Positions 27,799-34,093 of a stretch of 40,613 nt of DNA are shown piece after piece. The stretch lies in contig NZ_JABBPE010000014.1 in assembly GCF_012927455.1 (NCBI RefSeq), forward strand, positions 1 to 40,613, in the 5' to 3' direction. The position numbers and the translations under genes are program-made. The notes beneath the pieces are model-generated. The model ran no database searches, was not told the DNA's origin, and saw only the letters and a list, made by a program, of their open reading frames with translations. This DNA comes from Polaromonas sp. GTDB taxonomy: Bacteria; Pseudomonadota; Gammaproteobacteria; Burkholderiales; Burkholderiaceae_C. How positions within the stretch are numbered: position 1 is the first letter of the stretch; every line of letters starts with the position of its first letter.

Positions 27799-28595
27799 CC
27801 CGTTCACTTCCAAATCATCATCTTTTCAACCGACTCGGCTCTCGCCGGCCACTCAACCGCATAGGCAGACCAGATGGTCTTGGGATGTTGTCCGGGGATT
27901 GCTCCCCGCCCTTTACCCCAGCAGTTGGCTTATAGCCCCCGGTTGGCGTGGTAGTTACATCCACGCCCCTCGGGCCATTTTGCTTTGGTTCGATACGCAA
28001 GTCTTAACGAGTAGAACGCAAATCACTCACGAACAGCAGTGCTTTCTGGCGCGTCTCCAGATTTCCCTCACCCCGAAACCATTAAGCGGGTGGGTACTCA
28101 TCGCACTGTTGTCTGCTCATTTCCATGAAATCCAGGCACTGAAGGCCCTAGTTTGCTCACACTCTTCCGATTGCCCTCGCGGGCTTTTACATGCTTTTGC
28201 TCCCAGTGATGCTGACGGCTTGATGGTGCGAACCACCTCACCCCCTGCTATCACCCGTACCCCTCACCAGGTTCAGACCCTGGCTCGTGTGCGGTCGCGG
28301 ACTTCGACACCGAATCGGTGCCTCGCCTCGCCCAGCTGGACTGCATGTCGGTAATCGTCTCGCCTCTGCCCTTATTCAGGGGGCAGGGTAGCGAGCCGAC
28401 AGACTTATAAAAATCATCTTGCATATCAGGCGCTCGTCCCGGATGACAAATCCGGGGGTCACAGGCTTCTTAGCCCTTGGACAGGTTATTACCCCTGGCC
28501 AGCCCTTCCCCAATCGCACGGTCTCAGCAGAGTTCTACGCCTTCAACGGAACTGTGCCTGACACCCCGGGTCACAACCCGGGCGTATGAAGTAGA

Positions 28596-28643
28596 GGCGG
28601 GGGATTACTCCGACAGCTTTCGCTGTCGGGATTACTCCCCGCC
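28596..28643 (-). ncRNA. Symmetric internal-loop hairpin with GAAA tetraloop (part of the large RNA)
   Basis: On the minus strand GGCGGGG pairs with CCCCGCC, an internal loop repeats AGUAAUC on both sides, CCGACAGC pairs with GCUGUCGG, and GAAA caps it. Forty-eight bases with full two-fold symmetry in the internal loop. Confidence 0.75.
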
Positions 28644-28747
28644 CCCCTTCCGACACCCGACAGGCCCTCGTTTGAGAAGGCATCAGGCGCTGTGGCACTC
28701 GGGGACTACCCGAGCTCACGCCGGAAGAAAAGATGATGATGAAGTGC

Positions 28748-28829
28748 GGGGCGTTGGCGCGCCCCTGTGAACTTCGAGAAGTGTTCAGGGTGTTGGCGCA
28801 CCTGGCCCCGTTCAATGCGTTGGTACGCA
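28748..28829 (-). ncRNA. Three 5'-side hairpins with CGCCAA-type loops (part of the large RNA)
   Basis: 28816-28829 (stem TGCG/CGCA, loop on the RNA UACCAA), 28786-28804 (CAGG(G)TG/CACCTG, loop CGCCAA) and 28748-28765 (GGGGCG/CGCCCC, loop CGCCAA). They precede the long-range helix and mirror the three hairpins after it. Confidence 0.7.
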
Positions 28830-28849
28830 CATCACTGGTCCTATGCCTG

Positions 28850-28891
28850 TGTATAGCAATCGGTCTCGTTTCGGTTCAAAAATTTTTTATG
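28850..28891 (-). promoter_or_regulatory. Promoter of the large minus-strand RNA
   Basis: Minus strand: -35 TTGAAC (28879-28874), 18-bp spacer, extended -10 TGC-TATACA (28858-28850). AAAAAATTTTT lies immediately upstream of the -35, like an UP element. Predicted start near 28843. A strong, stable-RNA-like promoter by inspection. Confidence 0.7.
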
Positions 28892-28913
28892 GCTTCATAG
28901 TCTTCCCTCAAAA

Positions 28914-28984
28914 GGGCGTCTGTAGACGCCCCACTCAGGCAATTCACCGAGGCAGACGCCCCATTGATGCCGGCACACGCCCCA
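28914..28984. repeat. Three copies of (A)GACGCCCCA and a hairpin upstream of the next gene
   Basis: AGACGCCCCA at 28924-28933 and 28954-28963 and ACACGCCCCA at 28975-28984, spaced 30 and 21 bases. The first is also the right arm of a perfect 7-bp hairpin GGGCGTC-TGTA-GACGCCC (28914-28931). They lie between the RNA promoter and the divergent gene, so they could be operator sites. Confidence 0.5.
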
Positions 28985-29026
28985 TTTGCAGGTCTTGTCG
29001 CTATACGCAGGACCTTCTACCAACAA

Positions 29027-29908
29027 ATGGAACTACCCCTGATGAAAACTACACACGACGTACTGAACTTGCGCGTCCCCACCGGAAAAACCGTTCTCCT
29101 GCAGCATCTCCAAACGCTGGTTTTGCGCGGCAATCCGTATTGGATAGGAGGGTTCGTTGCCCTCTCCAAATTGCCTGCCTTGGCCGCGAAAATGGCCACC
29201 CGCTACCCCATCCTGCGCGATGAGCGCGCACGGACTTACGACCGCTCGAAGGGCCTGGCCTCCGCGCATTTCGTGGCCTACCCGACGCGGGGTGAAGTCG
29301 CTTGGTGGGTGCTGACTTCTGAAGGCCGAGGAGGTCTCGCGGATAGAAAAGTGCCGGATGCTCATGTCGCCAAGCACGCCTTAGCCGCGACTGGGCACAT
29401 CGTGTTCGAGGACTACGTGCTGCTTTATGCCCACAAAAAAGACGCCCGGACCGTCGTCGATGCCAAGACCGGAAAGGACAAGCGAGTCATCAAAGACTGC
29501 TCGACGTGGACTTGGAAAATGACGGACGTTGCCTACCGCCAGGCGCTGGCCAGCGTCGAACAGGAAGTGAAAGCCCTAAATTTTGGCCGTGATGACGGCG
29601 CCGCATTGGACGGCGTTCGAGGGATGCTGGCCTTCCAACGCCGCCGGCCGCTGTTTTCAGGGGTGCGTTCCCAGGTGCTGCAGCTGCATCGCGAAGCTGA
29701 GAGTCGCTGGGGTCTGGTGCGCAGAGCATGGCTTGGCATCTACACACAGCTGGCAGCGCGATATGGGGACAGTGCAGGGCGACTGCGGCCTCTGAAGGAA
29801 ATCACCAGCCAATTTTTGCCAAAAATGGGCCGATTCAAAGTTTTCGGTTCAAACACTGTTGCGCATCTCGCGAGCGGAGAACTTCAAGCTGGTCGCGCGG
29901 AGAGCTGA
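29027..29908 (+). CDS. Hypothetical protein divergent from the large RNA
   Basis: 293 residues from the ATG at 29027. Alternative starts are at 28967 and 29042; none has a strong ribosome site, and AGGA at 29009-29012 is the nearest. Notable parts are GNPYWIGGFVALSKLPALAAKMATRYPILRDERARTYDRSKGLASAHFVAYP, VAWWVLTSEGRGGLAD and a C-terminal basic, Arg/Leu-rich helical region. No transmembrane segment or enzyme motif I recognise. It is the nearest divergent neighbour of the large RNA and might be controlled from the same spacer. Confidence 0.65.
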   Translation: MELPLMKTTHDVLNLRVPTGKTVLLQHLQTLVLRGNPYWIGGFVALSKLPALAAKMATRYPILRDERARTYDRSKGLASAHFVAYPTRGEVAWWVLTSEGRGGLADRKVPDAHVAKHALAATGHIVFEDYVLLYAHKKDARTVVDAKTGKDKRVIKDCSTWTWKMTDVAYRQALASVEQEVKALNFGRDDGAALDGVRGMLAFQRRRPLFSGVRSQVLQLHREAESRWGLVRRAWLGIYTQLAARYGDSAGRLRPLKEITSQFLPKMGRFKVFGSNTVAHLASGELQAGRAES

Positions 29909-30000
29909 AGTGTTTCCGCGCTGTCATCGGGGACGTGTCCGCGCGGAGTTGGTCGATGCATTCGCGCAGGCACCTGGTTGTGAACGCATGGTGGCTACAC

Positions 30001-30050
30001 GGTTGTAAGCGCGGATAAAAAACGAATATCCGCGCGGCGAATTTACAACC
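30001..30050. promoter_or_regulatory. Large two-part hairpin just upstream of the next gene
   Basis: GGTTGTAA (30001-30008) pairs with TTACAACC (30043-30050), and GCGCGGATA (30009-30017) pairs with TATCCGCGC (30027-30035). That is 17 perfect pairs with one 7-base bulge and a 9-base A-rich loop. It ends 20 bases before the likely start at 30070, and there is no T run. A leader control element, protein-binding site or origin-like structure are options. Confidence 0.55.
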
Positions 30051-30069
30051 AACCGTGAGCATTAAATCA

Positions 30070-30672
30070 ATGAAAAGTTTTCTCATAAAAGCGCCGGGAA
30101 AGGGAAAAACAACCTGCGCACTTGTGCGCCAGTTTTACGACAAGGAAACGCGGAAGACGAAAACCGAGTATCTCGGGAGCGTCAATGTCGCGACTGACCC
30201 GGCGCAGTTGCCAGTTGGCATCAAAACGCGGCCCGGTGTGGGATTGGACGTGCCGATGCTTGCGGAAATCCGGGACTGGCTGGAGCGAAACGGAACGTTC
30301 GGGAAAAAGCCGGAATTGCCGTTGGAGGTATTGATGGCTGCGCGCCGGCAAGTTCTTGCGGAAATTGCGGATGCTGGACTCCCGGACCAGCAGTCGGACC
30401 TCGAAGCCGCCGCCTCGGTACTGGGACGGGCTGCGCTTGAGGTGCAGGCTAAAGCAGCTCAAATGCGCGCCGCAGGCATTGAGCTTTCGAAGGGGTTTTT
30501 GGGCTTTACCGGAGTCGCTACTGCCAAGTGCGCCAACGAGATGGACTTGCTCAAGATTCATACAAACCGCATTCGGTCCGCTTGCAGTGCCTTTGAAGAT
30601 GCCCTCAAGGCGGCACGGCTCATGAAGCGAGTCAACAAGCCGGGAAAGGGGTCAACCAGCGCCCCCGCCTAA
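30070..30672 (+). CDS. Hypothetical protein
   Basis: 200 residues from the ATG at 30070 (MKSFLIKAPGKGKTTCALVRQFYDKETRKTKTEYLGSV); a GTG at 30055 is also in frame. The N-terminal third is basic and reads like a small beta-rich nucleic-acid-binding module. The rest is helical (LPLEVLMAARRQVLAEIADAGLPDQQSDLEAAASVLGRAALEVQAKAAQMR). It has a Lys-rich, Pro-containing tail. I cannot name the family. The large hairpin at 30001-30050 precedes it. Confidence 0.65.
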   Translation: MKSFLIKAPGKGKTTCALVRQFYDKETRKTKTEYLGSVNVATDPAQLPVGIKTRPGVGLDVPMLAEIRDWLERNGTFGKKPELPLEVLMAARRQVLAEIADAGLPDQQSDLEAAASVLGRAALEVQAKAAQMRAAGIELSKGFLGFTGVATAKCANEMDLLKIHTNRIRSACSAFEDALKAARLMKRVNKPGKGSTSAPA

Positions 30673-30823
30673 ACGCGCGCTTGTGCCGGTCGCTCTCTAA
30701 AGAATTTCGTTAGCTAGACATGAAGTCCGCGAGCTGACCAGCAGGCGCGGCAATGTCGGTTTCGAGGGCCTACAAAGCCAAGAGACCATTCCCCCCAGCA
30801 TTTCAACAATTTGAAGGAACTTT
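30673..30823. other. Spacer, ribosome site for next gene only
   Basis: No gene seen; AAGGA lies six bases before the ATG at 30824. Confidence 0.4.
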
Positions 30824-31111
30824 ATGCCTTACCCAACCATGGCAGAACGAAAGACCGCGGCAGACCAGTTGATAGCCCGGCTTGCATCGGTGCTAACGCA
30901 GTGGCGAACCACAGGCGTTGAGCCTGAAATACTCGGAGTGCTCTCTTCCGGAGAGCGAGCCGCCATTTTTATAGCGGTCAAGGAGGAAAAGCGGCTCGCC
31001 TCTCCCTTAGGGGCGTTTCTTTTGCTCGAGGACTCGCTCCAAAAATGGATTCTCAAGGAACGGGGAATGACCTCTTTTGTCGGCACCAAAATTGCCGGCG
31101 ACGGAGTGTAA
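30824..31111 (+). CDS. Small protein, first of a tandem paralogous pair
   Basis: 95 residues with a good ribosome site. It is clearly related to the next gene: TGVEPEILGVLSSGERAAIFIAVKEEKRLASPLGAFLLLEDSLQKWILKERG against AGVEPASFGVLSTSEQAAVAMAVGDERRMRSSVTTFLLFSPYLQRFVLERIG, and both end in a GDG turn. All-helical prediction, soluble. No known family recognised. Confidence 0.7.
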   Translation: MPYPTMAERKTAADQLIARLASVLTQWRTTGVEPEILGVLSSGERAAIFIAVKEEKRLASPLGAFLLLEDSLQKWILKERGMTSFVGTKIAGDGV

Positions 31112-31114
31112 AGT

Positions 31115-31408
31115 ATGAGTCACCGACATCTCCCCACACAGCAATGGCATGAGTATCAACGGGCCAGGCTCGGGGCAATCGCGGATGAGTGGCTTCGTGC
31201 AGGCGTCGAGCCAGCCAGTTTCGGCGTTTTGTCCACCAGCGAGCAAGCCGCGGTTGCAATGGCGGTCGGCGACGAAAGACGCATGCGCTCTTCCGTAACC
31301 ACCTTTTTGCTTTTCAGCCCATATCTGCAGCGGTTTGTTCTCGAAAGAATCGGACTGAAAGAACTGATTGGGCAGCGAGTTGGTATTGAGGGAGACGGAC
31401 ACAGCTGA
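31115..31408 (+). CDS. Small protein, second of a tandem paralogous pair
   Basis: 97 residues. It starts three bases after the stop of its paralogue, with GGAG eight bases upstream inside that gene's end, so the two are co-transcribed and probably co-translated. The shared pattern is GVEP-x3-GVLS-x2-E-x-AA...AV..E.R...FLL...L...(I/V)L. The pair ends with a strong terminator. Function unknown. Duplication followed by divergence suggests hetero-oligomer partners or an antagonist pair. Confidence 0.7.
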   Translation: MSHRHLPTQQWHEYQRARLGAIADEWLRAGVEPASFGVLSTSEQAAVAMAVGDERRMRSSVTTFLLFSPYLQRFVLERIGLKELIGQRVGIEGDGHS

Positions 31409-31425
31409 GTTCGCCAATTGATTCG

Positions 31426-31449
31426 ACGCCCCTTCAGAGGGGCGTTTTT
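31426..31449 (+). terminator. Rho-independent terminator after the paralogous pair
   Basis: ACGCCCC(T) pairs with (A)GGGGCGT around TCAG and is followed by TTTTT. Confidence 0.9.
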
Positions 31450-31457
31450 CTTCAGTC

Positions 31458-31491
31458 TCAGAATTCAGAATTCAGAATTCAGAATTCAGAA
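31458..31491. repeat. Heptamer tandem repeat (TCAGAAT) x4 plus TCAGAA
   Basis: Four perfect 7-bp units and a fifth partial one, right after the terminator and before an A/T-rich tract. Slippage-prone repeat or iteron-like array. Confidence 0.9.
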
Positions 31492-31499
31492 CGTTGCAG

Positions 31500-31572
31500 A
31501 CATTGTTATAGGAATTTATTGTGAATTTTTATAATTATATTTTTTCTAATAGTTTTTTATAACTCTATCACG
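31500..31572. other. A/T-rich tract
   Basis: About 70 bases of almost pure A/T with TTTATAATTATATTTTTTCTAA wording, between two convergent transcription units. A similar A/T block occurs at 37701-37756. It could be a DNA-unwinding or nucleoid-protein-binding tract; no gene. Confidence 0.5.
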
Positions 31573-31601
31573 TGCTCTTTCAAGGCGTAGCCCCGCCATC
31601 T

Positions 31602-31817
31602 TCACAGGTCCTTTCCATCCGGCACGGGACCCCACCAGTCAGGCCTCGCCGTGTGCGCTATTTCGAGTTCCATGGGGCTCGGGTAGTGCCGAAGAAGCCA
31701 CCTCGCGGTCTTCCTCACATCTTTTGGGACCCGGGGAGTCTTTGCTGGGTCCATCAGCTCTTTCAAAAACTTCTGGGTATTCAGCACAGCACTTGTTCGC
31801 TCGGAAGGCATCGTCAT
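31602..31817 (-). CDS. Small conserved protein, BPSL0761-like
   Basis: 71 residues. MTMPSERTSAVLNTQKFLKELMDPAKTPRVPKDVRKTARWLLRHYPSPMELEIAH matches my memory of the BPSL0761 family of small betaproteobacterial proteins (ERT..V..T..FL.EL....R.P..VR..AR.LLRHYPS). GGGAG lies seven bases upstream. Function is not known to me. It is the last gene of the minus-strand operon, 15 bases after the preceding stop. Confidence 0.7.
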   Translation of the reverse strand: MTMPSERTSAVLNTQKFLKELMDPAKTPRVPKDVRKTARWLLRHYPSPMELEIAHTARPDWWGPVPDGKDL

Positions 31818-31832
31818 AGTCAGCTCCCAAAA

Positions 31833-32699
31833 TCAAGTTTTTCTGCAAGCTGTTCGATTGCCGCGACGAGCGGTGTCCGGGTTCGCAAGAGACTCTTCGA
31901 GTGGCATGCCGCCTTCGTTCCCGTAGTCCATAACATCGGCTGGCAGCAGGCTTTCAATTACCTTCCCGCGCGTGGCCGGCTCGGCATGAGCAAAGACTGC
32001 ATATTGCTCTGGCGTCAGTGGCTCGATATCACCGTCGGCTTCTCCAAGTGTTTTCGCTATTGAAATCAACAGGCTGTATGCATTGATGTCAATCTCAGTA
32101 GAGGAGGGGGCGTACTTGTTTGCTAAATAATCAATTGCGGGGGCTATCTGTAAAGCAGTCAACCCCTGCGTTGCTGCAGCATCTCTGAGTGCCTGCGCGT
32201 CCGGGTGCTCATAGTGTTCGGCTTGCTCTCCAAGAGCTGCGAGCGCGTACAGGTAGACGGCTTCGAATGCGCAGTCTGAGCGCGACCGACAAGACATGCC
32301 GTCACGTTGCGCATCTATCAGAAACGCATCTGCAATCCTCCGCCGTTCCCGCACTTTTTCTTCTTCAACATTGACATGCTTGAACGCCTTGAACGCCTTG
32401 AGCGCTGCTCCTTTGCTGAAGAGGTGGTCGTTCTTGGGGTCAAAAAGTGAGTGTTCAGCGGGGAGGTAGATGCCCACTTCTCTTTGTCCGAACTTGTCAA
32501 ATTCCAGGCCTTTCGGCATACGTTTTGAGAGCAGCCACGCGAGCACTCGCAGCGGCCGTGCCCGGTGCACCCGCATCTCTAGCCGGAAGCACCAGTACTG
32601 CCAAAGCTCCCCCGACTCGCTTTTGAAGCGCCGCCAGCCCTGTCGTGTTTCGTAGGTGTGTAGAGCGAAGTAGCGTCGAATGCGGTGCAGTCGGGTCAT
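31833..32699 (-). CDS. Hypothetical protein of the minus-strand operon
   Basis: 288 residues from the ATG at 32699, which overlaps the upstream stop (ATGA) and has GGAG seven bases upstream. The N terminus is basic (MTRLHRIRRYFALHTYETRQGWRRFKSESGELWQYWCFRLEMRVHRARPLRVLAWLLSKRMPKGLEFDKFGQREVGIYLP). The middle and C-terminal parts are acidic and helical (EKVRERRRIADAFLIDAQRDG, AVYLYALAALGEQAEHYEHPDAQALRDAAATQGLTALQIAPAIDYLANKYAP). No family recognised. An extension to 32804 overlaps the upstream gene and is unlikely. Confidence 0.65.
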   Translation of the reverse strand: MTRLHRIRRYFALHTYETRQGWRRFKSESGELWQYWCFRLEMRVHRARPLRVLAWLLSKRMPKGLEFDKFGQREVGIYLPAEHSLFDPKNDHLFSKGAALKAFKAFKHVNVEEEKVRERRRIADAFLIDAQRDGMSCRSRSDCAFEAVYLYALAALGEQAEHYEHPDAQALRDAAATQGLTALQIAPAIDYLANKYAPSSTEIDINAYSLLISIAKTLGEADGDIEPLTPEQYAVFAHAEPATRGKVIESLLPADVMDYGNEGGMPLEESLANPDTARRGNRTACRKT

Positions 32700-32959
32700 G
32701 GGTTGACTCCGGGCACCACGGCGCCCTGAAGGGTGCAACCCGCGGGAGCGTCGCCTGGACCGGCTCGTACAAAGCCATGAGTCGGTGCACCACATTTGAA
32801 ACAACGGAGGTATTGGTCTATCGACGCAGTCTGCGGCTTGCCTTGGGACTGGCAGTATTCATTCGCAGATGCAACCTGTGCCTGTGCATCAGAAACCGGT
32901 ATCGCGGCATGCACCCAGCGGCACGTCGGGCATTTGTATTCCCGGTACTTCACGTGCAC
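32696..32959 (-). CDS. Small zinc-ribbon-like protein
   Basis: 87 residues with two Cys pairs: CPTC at residues 10-13 and CFKC at 53-56, the C-x2-C...C-x2-C layout of a zinc ribbon. Overlaps the HAD-like gene by 10 bases upstream and the next gene by ATGA downstream. Probably a nucleic-acid- or protein-binding accessory of the operon; inferred only. Confidence 0.65.
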   Translation of the reverse strand: MHVKYREYKCPTCRWVHAAIPVSDAQAQVASANEYCQSQGKPQTASIDQYLRCFKCGAPTHGFVRAGPGDAPAGCTLQGAVVPGVNP

Positions 32960-33450
32960 ATCCTCCCTAGTTTTTCTTTGAGTTCGGCCAGCACCGCGGG
33001 CTCGCTAATGCCCTCGCGCTCATGCGTGCAGACAAAGTGTGGCAGCGCATGCTCCGGCCATCCGTCATCGACGTCGTCGATTGCGAGCCAGTCGCGTGGC
33101 CTGCGCCTCATAACGTCCGAGCACACCTGCTGCCCCCGCGACAGCTCAGTGAATTCATACTCGCGCATGTTGCTGTGATACGTCGCGCCTATTACGCGCA
33201 GGCGTAGCCCCGGCCGAAGATTCTTGGCTGTTTTTGAACAACCATAATGGCGAACCCACGAAGTCGATAGCACAATTTTCACGTTCGGATAAGGGGCAAG
33301 CACCTGCTCGAGAAGTGCCGCGTGCTGAAAAAGCACGTATCCCTCAGGTGCCGACAAATACGCGCCGATTTTCGGATGCCACAAGCAATTTTCGTGATGG
33401 AGCACACCGTCGTAGTCCAAATAGAGTATGAGCTCGTCTCTGCCCTTCAT
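32950..33450 (-). CDS. HAD-SAK-type phosphatase domain protein
   Basis: 166 residues. YLDYDGVLH (residues 10-18) is HAD motif I with the nucleophile Asp12 and the Asp14 acid. IVLSTSWVRHYG (about 59-70) is motif II (Thr/Ser). RVIGATYHSN follows, and DWLAIDDVDDGWPEH near the C terminus supplies the acidic motif IV. The wording LLEQVLAPYPNVKIVLSTSW matches HAD domains grouped with the 'Swiss army knife' RNA-repair proteins. This one stands alone without a ligase. Start and stop overlap both neighbours. Confidence 0.75.
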   Translation of the reverse strand: MKGRDELILYLDYDGVLHHENCLWHPKIGAYLSAPEGYVLFQHAALLEQVLAPYPNVKIVLSTSWVRHYGCSKTAKNLRPGLRLRVIGATYHSNMREYEFTELSRGQQVCSDVMRRRPRDWLAIDDVDDGWPEHALPHFVCTHEREGISEPAVLAELKEKLGRMCT

Positions 33451-33911
33451 CTCTGCTCCATCAATGCTTTGATTTCAGCTGTCACGTCTACGACGTCGGT
33501 CACTGAATTGATGCTTTTCCAGCGATTCCAGGTGTACTCACCGTCGCCCGTTAAACAAGTGCTTCCTTGCAGCTGATATACGCGACCGCTTTGGGTAATG
33601 CCGCGGGCAGTTGCCCCGTCGAACGTGACGATTGCGGAGCTTACTCGACCCTCACAGTCGGTAGTGTTCTGGCCAGCAAAGTGCCTGGTGCGCTCCGCTG
33701 AACAAGGAAGATTAACCTCGAAAACATGCCAGTCAATAAGAACCACTTCCGGGCGCTCGGAAACGGGCGCGCAAGTCCAAACGCCTCCCCACATCGCGAT
33801 GAGCGCGAACCTGGGTTGCGTGTCGGCAATTTCAGTCGGGCCCGCCTTAGGTTTGAAGTGCTTGGGTGTGGTCATGAAAAAAGAGTCTGCTTGTTCATTG
33901 CTGTTGGGCAA
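33447..33911 (-). CDS. Hypothetical protein, first gene of the minus-strand operon
   Basis: 154 residues (or 142 from the ATG at 33875, MTTPKHFKPKAG). Beta-rich reading: QPRFALIAMWGGVWTCAPVSERPEVVLIDWHVFEVNLPCSAERTRHFAGQNTTDCEGRVSSAIVTFDGATARGITQSGRVYQLQGSTCLTGDGEYTWNRW. No catalytic motif recognised; no signal peptide. It heads a run of five genes with overlaps of 4-10 bases. Confidence 0.65.
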   Translation of the reverse strand: MPNSNEQADSFFMTTPKHFKPKAGPTEIADTQPRFALIAMWGGVWTCAPVSERPEVVLIDWHVFEVNLPCSAERTRHFAGQNTTDCEGRVSSAIVTFDGATARGITQSGRVYQLQGSTCLTGDGEYTWNRWKSINSVTDVVDVTAEIKALMEQR

Positions 33912-34093
33912 TTGATAGTCAAAGTGCAGTGCATGTCCAGCTTACTGGTTCCTACAGGGGTGACTATGCGTGTGAAAGGCATGAAGTGGAAACGGGTACG
34001 AAGCCGGAGTGACTTCATGCCGGGCAGTGCGCAGCAGGCAGCTACCTATAGGTGTTGACGGCGATTTGCTGTTGACCCTGATAGGACCCCTAA
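33912..34093. other. Divergent control region
   Basis: 182 bases between the minus operon and the plus HTH gene; must hold promoters of both. No clear -35/-10 pair picked by eye. AGGA lies eight bases before the ATG at 34094. Confidence 0.4.

Larger units (their letters stand above)
27493..28843 (-). ncRNA. Very large structured non-coding RNA (~1.35 kb), family not recognised
   Basis: No long open frame with coding character exists here on either strand, yet the stretch is packed with at least eighteen hairpins. Minus-strand direction is supported by a promoter (28850-28879), a terminator (27491-27522) and five stems whose loops read GNRA only on the minus strand: GCAA (27509-27512), GAGA (27840-27843), GCAA (27899-27902), GCGA (28177-28180) and GAAA (28618-28621). 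Reading 5' to 3', three hairpins with CCAA-containing loops come first. A 20-bp helix (28746-28727 with 27827-27805) then closes a ~900-nt domain. Three hairpins with TTGG-containing loops follow, then a 3' domain where ATTGCGT pairs with ACGCAAT around an ACCCCGGAGC-type hairpin. The size and ornate layout recall GOLLD and ROOL RNAs of mobile elements; I cannot assign it to either. Function unknown. Confidence 0.75.

Noticed and set aside
27630..28770. Several open frames of 60-204 codons on both strands within the large RNA region (e.g. 27740-28354 plus, 28543-28830 minus)
   Set aside because: No ribosome sites, erratic composition rich in Pro/Ser/Arg, and every frame runs through the paired stems. 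The base pairing explains the sequence better than any protein.
27495..28860. Group II intron, group I intron, RNase P RNA or tmRNA
   Set aside because: No domain V-like hairpin with AGC triad, no reverse transcriptase, no group I core, no RNase P consensus and no tmRNA acceptor arm could be found by eye.
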